This document shows positions 42,750 to 47,989 of a DNA stretch of 47,989 nucleotides, one piece after another. Location: assembly GCA_028875335.1 (NCBI GenBank), contig JAPPEF010000147.1, forward strand, positions 1 to 47,989. Reading direction: 5' to 3'. The position numbers and the translations under genes are program-made. The stretch's first letter is position 1; each line of letters starts with the position of its first letter. The notes below the pieces were generated by a model. It did no database searches. It saw nothing but the letters and a program-made list of their open reading frames with translations, and was not told the origin of the DNA. The DNA is from Gemmatimonadota bacterium. GTDB lineage: Bacteria > Latescibacterota > UBA2968 > UBA8231.

Positions 42750-43110
42750 TTGGGACTCCCCTTGTGTTCCTGCCAATCCATGTTTTTCTTGTTTCCATCG
42801 GCCCGCTGTTGGATCAATTCCGCCGCAGTATGGCCGTAAATAGTATAATGCAATTTCCTTCTCTTTTGAACTGTTCGGAATTTCCGAACAGTTGTTCTCC
42901 TCTTGGCTACTACGGCAGTCATTCGGAATTTCCGAATAACTGATCTTGTCTGTCACGGCAGTTGTCCAGAATTTCCGGATAACTGATTCTCGGTCTAATT
43001 TATCGCAATTCTTCCCTCGCTAGACCGACGGGTGATAATCGCTCAAATTCCATCAGCGGCAGTATGTGCAAAACTTGCACATACTGGCTCCCTTTCTTTT
43101 TTCCTCTCGC
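42750..43110 (-). pseudogene. Remnant of a rhuM-like gene with a multiplied internal segment
   Basis: No intact gene exists in this 380-base gap. Minus-strand pieces match RhuM-family proteins: 'EPVCASFAHTAADG' (about 43098-43058), then 'ESVIRKFWTTAVTDK', 'SVIRKFRMTAVVAKRR' and 'TTVRKFRTVQKRRK', and finally 'KLHYTIYGHTAAELI', which is the C-terminal RhuM block. The middle pieces are tandem copies 43-48 bases apart, each centred on GGAAATTCC-like bases (42877, 42925, 42968). RhuM genes are common passengers of type I restriction loci. Frames are broken, so it is not expected to be functional. Confidence 0.6.
43060..43086. repeat. 12-bp inverted repeat in the rhuM remnant
   Basis: CAGTATGTGCAA and TTGCACATACTG are perfect complements separated by AAC. 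The hairpin lies 46 bases after the J-domain gene stop on the transcribed strand and could reduce read-through in the long operon. It has no T-run, so intrinsic termination is uncertain; it may be fortuitous coding sequence of the dead rhuM. Confidence 0.4.
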
Positions 43111-43131
43111 ACAGAACAGCGAAGACCAAAA

Positions 43132-43524
43132 TCAGAAACCGAGCAGAATGAGAAGAACCAACGATAGGGTCGTGAAAATCATCAAGAAGATGGTCCACTT
43201 AAACATGCGGGACATCTTGGTTTCGATTCGGTCGAGTCCTTCTGACATGTTTTTGCCAAATTCGTCAAAGGACTGCTTCATTTGGTCGAGGGACTGCTCT
43301 ATATCCTCAAACTGCTCTAACAATTCATCCAGATCGGCCCCCTCCTGTCCCGTCAGCAAGCGATAGGCATGAGCACCCTTCTTAAATGACTCTTCGGCAA
43401 CCGGGTTGTCCGGGTTGCGGTCGGGGTGGTGCTTGAGGGCATAGCGGCGAAACGCCGACTTTATCGTCTCTATGGTGGCGTCCTCAGCTACACCTAAAAT
43501 GAGGCGGGCTTCTCGTCGTCTCAT
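43132..43524 (-). CDS. Membrane-anchored J-domain (DnaJ-like) protein
   Basis: A 130-residue protein. Residues 5-60 are a J domain with the HPD motif at 33-35 ('KHHPDRNPDN'), which stimulates Hsp70 ATPase. Residues 65-105 form an acidic coiled coil ('LDELLEQFEDIEQSLDQMK'), and residues 109-129 are one hydrophobic helix ('TIFLMIFTTLSLVLLILLGF'), so it is anchored by its C-terminus. There is no zinc-finger or substrate domain. Its ATG overlaps the hsdM stop (ATGA), so it is made in step with the methyltransferase. A chaperone role in assembling or controlling the restriction complex is inference. Confidence 0.88.
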   Translation of the reverse strand: MRRREARLILGVAEDATIETIKSAFRRYALKHHPDRNPDNPVAEESFKKGAHAYRLLTGQEGADLDELLEQFEDIEQSLDQMKQSFDEFGKNMSEGLDRIETKMSRMFKWTIFLMIFTTLSLVLLILLGF

Positions 43525-45095
43525 GCTTTTATACGAGTATCGTCCTCGTCCGTCCACGACTGGAACAACTGGCTAAGCCCGCCCTCGCGGTCGATCCCCT
43601 GCAACAACCTTGCCATCGCTCCACGCACTCCACTCAATTCCTTTTCCAACTGATCAATCTCCCTGCCCACCGCGTCAATATCAATCTCCTCCTCTTCCTC
43701 AAAGGTGTCCACATAGCGCGGAATGTTCAGGTTGAAGTCGTTTTCCGCGATTTCCTCAAAGGTGGCGAGGTGGGCGTATTTATCCACATCTTCGCGTTTT
43801 TCATAAGCAGTGGTGATCTTTTCGAGATGCTCGTCTAGCAAGGTGTTTTGATTCTTGCCCGCCTGATATTCGCGGCTCGCATCGACAAACAGAACGTCTT
43901 TGCGGTGTGCATTCGCGCCCCCTTGCTCACGCGAGCGGTCAAAGACCAAAATGGCCACTGGTATTGAGGTCGTGGGGAACAGATTGCCGGGCAAGCCGAT
44001 GACGGCGTCGAGCAAGTTTTCTTCAATCAACTGCTGGCGAATGCGCCCTTCGGCAGCGCCCCGGAACAAAACTCCGTGCGGAGCGACCACCGCAACCCGC
44101 CCCTCTTTTTCCAAAGCCGCTTCTATCATGTGGCTGATAAAAGCGTAATCGCCCTTGGATTTGGGCGGCACCCCACGCCAAAAGCGGTTGTAAGGATCTG
44201 CGTCGGCGTCTTCTGCACCCCACTTATCGAGCGAAAACGGCGGATTGGCGACCACGTTGTTGAACTTTATCAGTTGATTGTTCTCCACCAGAGTCGGGGA
44301 GGTAAGGGTGTTACACCATTCGATGCGGGCGGAGTCGGCACCGTGCAAAAACATGTTCATCCGCGCCAGTGCCCAGGTGCTGCCGTTCACCTCCATTCCG
44401 TACAGAGAGTAGTCCTTGCCGCCCACTAGCCGGGCCGCCTCAATCAGCAGCCCCGCAGAACCACAGGCGGGATCGCAGATGCGGGCACCTGGCTCGGGAG
44501 CACACAGTCGCGCCACCAGTTCGGACACTTTGTGCGGCGTGTAGAACTCGCCGGCTTTTTTCCCAGCATCAGAGGCGAAACGCTCGATCAGGTAGATATA
44601 GGTATTGCCGATGACATCTTCTGAAACGCGGCTGGGGCTCATGTTCAATTCGGGCTTGTTGAAATCTTCCAACAGCATTTTCAGGCGGCGATTGCGGTCT
44701 CTAGTTTTGCCGAGATTGGCCTCGCTGTTGAAGTCTATATTGCGGAAAACATCTTCCAGTTTCTCCTTGTTCTCCGTTTCAATCGCCTCCAAAGCGATAT
44801 TGATGAGCTCGCCAATGTTGGTTTCCGAGCGCCGTTCATAGAGGTCGTAGAAGCTGCTGCCCTCTGGCAGGACAAAGCGCTCGTTTTTCAGCCTGCGCCG
44901 GATGCGCTCATCGTTGTCGCCGTATCTCTCTTGATATTCCTCGTAGTGATCTTTCCAGACATCGGAGATGTATTTGAGGAATAGCATTACGAGGATGTAG
45001 TCTTTGTATCCCGCCGCATCCATCACTCCGCGAAAGGTGTCGCAGGCCGCCCAAGCGGCGTTGTTGATGTCTTTCTGTTGGATCTGATCGCTCAT
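43521..45095 (-). CDS. hsdM: Type I restriction-modification methyltransferase subunit
   Basis: A 524-residue N6-adenine methyltransferase. The N-terminal helical domain ('ACDTFRGVMDAAGYKDYILV') precedes the SAM-binding motif 'DPACGSAG' (208-215) and the catalytic 'NPPF' (284-287); 'GEFYTPHKVSELVARL' is the motif-X region. The C-terminal acidic coiled coil ('EEEEEIDIDAVGREIDQLEK') contacts HsdS. All motifs are intact. AGGAG lies nine bases before the ATG. It is followed directly by the J-domain gene and preceded, 12 bases upstream, by a one-TRD HsdS. Confidence 0.97.
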   Translation of the reverse strand: MSDQIQQKDINNAAWAACDTFRGVMDAAGYKDYILVMLFLKYISDVWKDHYEEYQERYGDNDERIRRRLKNERFVLPEGSSFYDLYERRSETNIGELINIALEAIETENKEKLEDVFRNIDFNSEANLGKTRDRNRRLKMLLEDFNKPELNMSPSRVSEDVIGNTYIYLIERFASDAGKKAGEFYTPHKVSELVARLCAPEPGARICDPACGSAGLLIEAARLVGGKDYSLYGMEVNGSTWALARMNMFLHGADSARIEWCNTLTSPTLVENNQLIKFNNVVANPPFSLDKWGAEDADADPYNRFWRGVPPKSKGDYAFISHMIEAALEKEGRVAVVAPHGVLFRGAAEGRIRQQLIEENLLDAVIGLPGNLFPTTSIPVAILVFDRSREQGGANAHRKDVLFVDASREYQAGKNQNTLLDEHLEKITTAYEKREDVDKYAHLATFEEIAENDFNLNIPRYVDTFEEEEEIDIDAVGREIDQLEKELSGVRGAMARLLQGIDREGGLSQLFQSWTDEDDTRIKA

Positions 45096-45107
45096 ACCTC
45101 GCTGCTC

Positions 45108-45701
45108 CTATTTAGTCGCCAATTGCATCTGAATCCCGTTGATTAGTTTTTCCTTCTTCGCCGCCAACTCTCTCATCAGCTTCTGCTCTTTATTCGATAA
45201 ATCGGCTAGGGCGACGATGCGCTCCTGAGTTTCGAGAGGAGGTAGGGGCACTTGTAAATCATCGAGAGCGGATTTGCCAATTACCGTCATCGCCGTTCCA
45301 GTAGCCCGGCTGTGCAAAAACGCCTGGGCTGACGACTGGTTGATAAACCAGCACAGGTACTCCGGGAGAACATGCTTGCTCGTAACCCGAATTCTCAACA
45401 ATGGAGCCGCGACAACCGCTGGACCAATTTTCGTATCAATGATTGCCGCCGTAGTGGTTTGCCTTCTAGAACGAAAAATCAAATCTCTGCGTTTTACCAA
45501 ATGGCGGTCGCTAAGTTTAGCCATTTTAATAGTGATCAAATTGCGATGGCTCAGTTTATTATCCTCGGTCAAGTCGCGCATCTGAATGACTGCAACAGTC
45601 CCATCCGCTTCCGGCTCAATGCGGGAACGAAAGGCGAGGCCCATCTGGACGAGGGCGATGTCTTTAAGGGTCTTTAACAACTTGAAATCGACAGGTTGCA
45701 A
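45108..45701 (-). CDS. hsdS: Half-size HsdS with a single target-recognition domain
   Basis: A 197-residue S-type protein: one recognition domain ('LVQMGLAFRSRIEPEADGTV', 'MRDLTEDNKLSHRNLI') and one conserved helix ('VPLPPLETQERIVALADLSN'). It is half the normal size. Such half subunits can dimerise to recognise a palindromic bipartite site. The start is TTG at 45701 without an evident ribosome binding site, 12 bases after the previous gene, so coupling is likely. Being upstream of hsdM, it is the reverse of the usual hsdM-hsdS order. Together with the full HsdS 4 kb downstream it gives this locus two specificities. Confidence 0.86.
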   Translation of the reverse strand: MQPVDFKLLKTLKDIALVQMGLAFRSRIEPEADGTVAVIQMRDLTEDNKLSHRNLITIKMAKLSDRHLVKRRDLIFRSRRQTTTAAIIDTKIGPAVVAAPLLRIRVTSKHVLPEYLCWFINQSSAQAFLHSRATGTAMTVIGKSALDDLQVPLPPLETQERIVALADLSNKEQKLMRELAAKKEKLINGIQMQLATK

Positions 45702-45713
45702 ATGATGTGGCGA

Positions 45714-45917
45714 CTATCCGCCAAATAGTCTCAGTCCGACGATGGTAGCCCACGTAGCCAACTGAAGGCCGATGAGCCAGCGAAAGTCTCGGCGGTGGTT
45801 GATTTCTAGGCTGTCGAGGCGACGGGTTATGTTGTTGAGGCGCTCGTTAATTTGTTCGATGATGCCTTCGAGGCGGCCGATGCGCTCGCCGTGGTCGTGG
45901 GAGGTCAGTTCAGTCAT
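45714..45917 (-). CDS. Small coiled-coil protein with C-terminal membrane helix
   Basis: A 67-residue protein. Residues 10-42 form a heptad-rich coil ('RIGRLEGIIEQINERLNNIT', 'RRLDSLEI'), followed by a single hydrophobic helix ('WLIGLQLATWATIVGL'). The layout resembles small XhlA-like or DUF-type accessory proteins but no specific family is claimed. ATG 45917 with GGAG eight bases upstream is preferred to an in-frame start at 45998. It is the first gene of the restriction operon and, like the J-domain protein, puts a coil at the membrane. Confidence 0.75.
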   Translation of the reverse strand: MTELTSHDHGERIGRLEGIIEQINERLNNITRRLDSLEINHRRDFRWLIGLQLATWATIVGLRLFGG

Positions 45918-46052
45918 AGTTGAAATCTCCTTGATAGGGGTGATAACGGTGAAATTCTGTGCAGCAGAAAAAATAAGCGCAGACCACTTCTCCGTCAATA
46001 AAATACAGTAACGACGTTATTTTAATAAAATAGAGAAAACACTGGCCCGCAT

Positions 46053-46074
46053 CGACAACCGGCGCCGGTTGTCG
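46053..46074. promoter_or_regulatory. 22-bp perfect palindrome in the divergent promoter region
   Basis: The sequence CGACAACCGGC is followed immediately by its exact reverse complement. It lies in the 213-base gap between the restriction operon and the RidA-like gene, 57 bases before the latter's start, and could be an operator or, in RNA, a stem. No T-run follows, so a terminator is unlikely. Confidence 0.5.
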
Positions 46075-46130
46075 CCGTGGGGCCTATTGAGCTTATTAAC
46101 AGGCTTCAACTCAAACCAGGAGATGCTAAT

Positions 46131-46616
46131 ATGAAAAGCTGTATCCGCGCCGCGCTCGCGTGTGCGCTCGCCGTCTCGCCAGTCTTTGCCCAAGAGGCCG
46201 TGCCGCTCAAGACCCTGCCCTTTAGCCCGGCCCGGCAAGCCGGCGGTCTGCTCTTCATCAGCGGCCAGATCGCCCGCACGGCCGACGGTGCCGACGTCAA
46301 GGAGTCGGTCGCGGCTGAGACCCATCAGACCATGAAAAATATCGGGCGGATACTCGAAGAGCACGGGTATGCGTACGACGATCTCGTCAGCGTCACAGTC
46401 TGGCTCTCGGACATTGAAGATTATCACGAGATGAATAAGGCGTACGCTTCGTATTTTAAAGAGCAATTTCCGGCGCGGGCCTGCACTGGCGGGGCGCAGA
46501 TCGTCTTTGACTTTCGCGTTGAGATTGCTGCCGTCGCCTATAAGGATATGGATGACGATAGCGACCACAACGGTGACAGTGACGATGACCACCACAACGG
46601 TGCCGACGAGGACTAG
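46131..46616 (+). CDS. Exported RidA/YjgF-fold protein with Asp/His-rich tail
   Basis: About 161 residues. Residues 1-20 are a signal peptide ('AALACALAVSPVFA'). The RidA fold follows: 'GGLLFISGQIARTADG', 'TMKNIGRILEEHGYAYDDLV', and near the end R116 ('FPARACTGG') and E131 ('VEIAAVA'), the positions that in RidA bind the carboxylate and activate water for imine/enamine hydrolysis. Residues 140-161 are a run of Asp and His ('DDDSDHNGDSDDDHHNG'), not part of the fold, which could bind divalent metal. The ATG has AGGAG eight bases upstream. It ends three bases before the amidase gene, so the two are one operon. Confidence 0.88.
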   Translation: MKSCIRAALACALAVSPVFAQEAVPLKTLPFSPARQAGGLLFISGQIARTADGADVKESVAAETHQTMKNIGRILEEHGYAYDDLVSVTVWLSDIEDYHEMNKAYASYFKEQFPARACTGGAQIVFDFRVEIAAVAYKDMDDDSDHNGDSDDDHHNGADED

Positions 46617-46619
46617 GCC

Positions 46620-47618
46620 ATGCCGCTGAGTCGTCGCCGCTTCATGCGCGAGACCGCGCTAGCCGCCGGTGGCCTAGCCCTCGCCGGGACGGCGGGCGCA
46701 GAAAAGGACATCCCCATGAACACTGCTCGCCCCCTCTTTATTTCTACTTGGGCCTTTGGCAAAGTCGCCAACGAACAATCGCTGCGGATCGCCGAACAGG
46801 GCGGCTCGGTCCTCGACGCCGTCGAGCGCGGCATCCACGTCGCCGAGGCCGACGCCTCCAATGCATCCGTGGGATTGGGGGGCATACCCAATGCCCAAGG
46901 CGTGGTGCAACTCGACGCCTGCATTATGGATGGCGAGGGCCAGCGCGCTGGCAGCGTCGCCGCCATTGAGGGGATCCTGCATCCGATCTCGGTGGCGCGC
47001 CGGGTGATGGACGAGACCAAGCACGTCATGCTCGTTGGCGAAGGCGCGCGACAGTTCGCGCTGGGGCAGGGTTTTGCCAGCGTCGATTTGCTGACGGAAG
47101 AAAGACGCAAGGCGTGGGAGGAATGGCGGGAAAAGCAGGGCGCGGCTGACAATCACGATACTATCGCCCTGCTTGGACTCGACGGTGAGGGGCGGATCGC
47201 TGGCGGCTGCTCGACCAGCGGCTGGGGTTACAAGCTGCCGGGCCGCGTTGGGGACTCGCCGATTATTGGTAGCGGGCTGTACGTCGATGGGGGTGTGGGC
47301 GCGGCTGGTGCTACGGGTTTGGGCGAGAATGTCATGCGCTACTGCGCCACTTTTCTCGTCGTCGAGTACATGCGCCAGGGGCTGCACCCGGAGGAAGCCT
47401 GCGTTGAGACCATCCGCCGCATCGTCGCGCTCGACCCGCGTCCGGTCGAGGAATTGCACCTCAACTTCGTGGCGCTCGACAAGCAGGGCCGCTTTGGCGC
47501 GGCGGGCACCAACGAGGGCTTCCAATACGCCGTCACCTATCCCGGCTACAGCGAGGTGCTCACGGGCGTTGGGGTGGGTACGGGTGAGATCGGACCCGAG
47601 GGGGGGAATCGTCGCTGA
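46620..47618 (+). CDS. Tat-exported Ntn-hydrolase, glycosylasparaginase/isoaspartyl peptidase type
   Basis: A 332-residue precursor. Residues 4-9 (S-R-R-R-F-M) and the following hydrophobic stretch are a twin-arginine signal. The mature protein has 'EQGGSVLDAVERGIHVAEAD', 'GGIPNAQGVVQLDACIMDG' and the autocleavage site 'NHDTIALLGLDGEG', making T181 the nucleophile of the beta chain. 'GDSPIIGSGLYVDGGVGAAG' is the substrate-loop region. It removes the side-chain amide or glycan link of asparagine, as N4-(beta-N-acetylglucosaminyl)-asparaginase does; exact substrate is unknown. A RidA-fold partner upstream is exported too. Confidence 0.92.
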   Translation: MPLSRRRFMRETALAAGGLALAGTAGAEKDIPMNTARPLFISTWAFGKVANEQSLRIAEQGGSVLDAVERGIHVAEADASNASVGLGGIPNAQGVVQLDACIMDGEGQRAGSVAAIEGILHPISVARRVMDETKHVMLVGEGARQFALGQGFASVDLLTEERRKAWEEWREKQGAADNHDTIALLGLDGEGRIAGGCSTSGWGYKLPGRVGDSPIIGSGLYVDGGVGAAGATGLGENVMRYCATFLVVEYMRQGLHPEEACVETIRRIVALDPRPVEELHLNFVALDKQGRFGAAGTNEGFQYAVTYPGYSEVLTGVGVGTGEIGPEGGNRR

Positions 47619-47716
47619 GCGGCAAGTATCCGCAGATGGACGCAGATGAACTCAGATGTGGGATGAGGTGCGGGATACGACACCGGTTCCAACGAATTCG
47701 TTTCCTATTGCACCGT

Positions 47717-47741
47717 AGGGGTGCCCCTTGTGGGCACCCTT
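47717..47741. terminator. Stem-loop between convergent genes
   Basis: GGGTGCCC and GGGCACCC pair around a CTTGT loop, with an A-T and a G-T pair extending the stem. It lies between the amidase stop and the end of the leftward membrane-protein gene. No clear T-run follows on either strand, so it is a weak terminator candidate or a copy of a dispersed hairpin repeat. The preceding bases 47630-47660 ('GCAGATGGACGCAGATGAAC') look like another dispersed repeat. Confidence 0.4.
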
Positions 47742-47762
47742 GACTACAAGAGGCGAGGGCAC

Positions 47763-47989
47763 CTACTGGCTATTGTCTTTAGACGCGGCGTGTTCGTTTT
47801 CGCGCACTAGCAAATAGACGACCAAGGCGATCATATTGCCCAAGAGACCGAATAGGCCCCAAACCGCGGTTTTTTCTCGTCTTTTTTGGGCGTCCAAAGC
47901 CATCCACGCAGGGATGAAGAGCCAGAAGAGGATAAAGCTGGCTAGGGCCGCAATTCCGGTCGTATTGCGCAAAAGACTGAGTCTTTCGC
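47763..47989 (-). CDS. Small two-helix membrane protein, 5' end outside the window
   Basis: The frame is open to the window edge. It reads 'ALASFILFWLFIPAWMALDA' then 'QKRREKTAVWGLFGLLGNMI' and 'ALVVYLLVREN', i.e. two membrane helices around a basic cytoplasmic loop. The 'ALDAQKR...W.LFGLL.N' pattern is common in small phospholipase-D-N-like membrane proteins, but no function is assigned. A TTG at 47972 could start it; otherwise it begins beyond 47989. Confidence 0.6.
   Translation of the reverse strand, partial: ERLSLLRNTTGIAALASFILFWLFIPAWMALDAQKRREKTAVWGLFGLLGNMIALVVYLLVRENEHAASKDNSQ

Noticed and set aside
42870..42990. CRISPR-like array of repeats
   Set aside because: Only three imperfect units without unique spacers of constant length, no cas genes nearby, and the units translate into RhuM-like peptides.
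45918..45998. 27-residue extension of the small coiled-coil protein
   Set aside because: The inner ATG at 45917 has GGAG at ideal distance, and the extension contains no structured segment.

Overview
The window reads as chromosomal DNA of an uncultured bacterium of the FCB / Latescibacterota-Poribacteria kind. This is an inference from gene content: two exported proteins end in the type IX-secretion-style tail 'LEQNFPNPFN', and there is a rich set of small catabolic enzymes (phytanoyl-CoA-dioxygenase-like, Gfo/Idh/MocA, enolase-superfamily, DUF6785). Several genes start with TTG or GTG. No rRNA, tRNA or CRISPR array was recognised.

Positions 1-28,364 form a GC-rich catabolic and transport region. 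In order it holds: a PhyH dioxygenase (cut by the window edge) with a DUF6785 membrane protein; a Gfo/Idh/MocA oxidoreductase; a beta-propeller lactonase; an MFS carrier with a DUF6817 protein; an operon of aldo/keto reductase, Gfo/Idh/MocA and beta-propeller glycosidase-like protein; a sugar-phosphate isomerase/epimerase; a CrcB fluoride channel; a TIM-barrel glycosidase-like protein with a polysaccharide deacetylase; hicBA; an enolase-superfamily enzyme; an exported di-haem cytochrome with a PQQ-type sugar dehydrogenase, both carrying sorting tails; an amidohydrolase; a dicarboxylate/amino-acid:cation symporter; an MmgE/PrpD protein; a D-2-hydroxyacid dehydrogenase; and a dipeptide/oligopeptide-type ABC transporter (binding protein and two permeases, no ATPase). 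Together these look like scavenging and breakdown of sugars, sugar acids and short peptides. Three copies of a 140-165 bp hairpin MITE with 7-8 bp target duplications sit between these genes.

Positions 28,568-45,917 form one leftward-transcribed defence island. Read in the direction of transcription it holds: a small coiled-coil membrane protein, a half-size (one-TRD) HsdS, HsdM, a membrane-anchored J-domain protein, a rhuM remnant, an antidote-like HTH protein, an hsdS 5' scar, an antitoxin/PIN pair, a full two-TRD HsdS, a 1382-residue HNH-helical-repeat-PIN protein, its 640-residue helical partner, a truncated AAA ATPase, DUF5678 and a retropepsin-like protease, HsdR, and a YgjP-type metalloprotease. 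The two large genes overlap by four bases, are visibly AT-richer than the flanks, and are the best candidate here for an undescribed (probably anti-phage) system. The hsdS/rhuM/ATPase scars show that this locus has been a repeated insertion site.

Positions 45,918-47,989 return to GC-rich chromosome: an exported RidA-fold protein with an Asp/His-rich tail, coupled to a Tat-exported glycosylasparaginase-type amidase, then a small membrane protein cut by the window edge.
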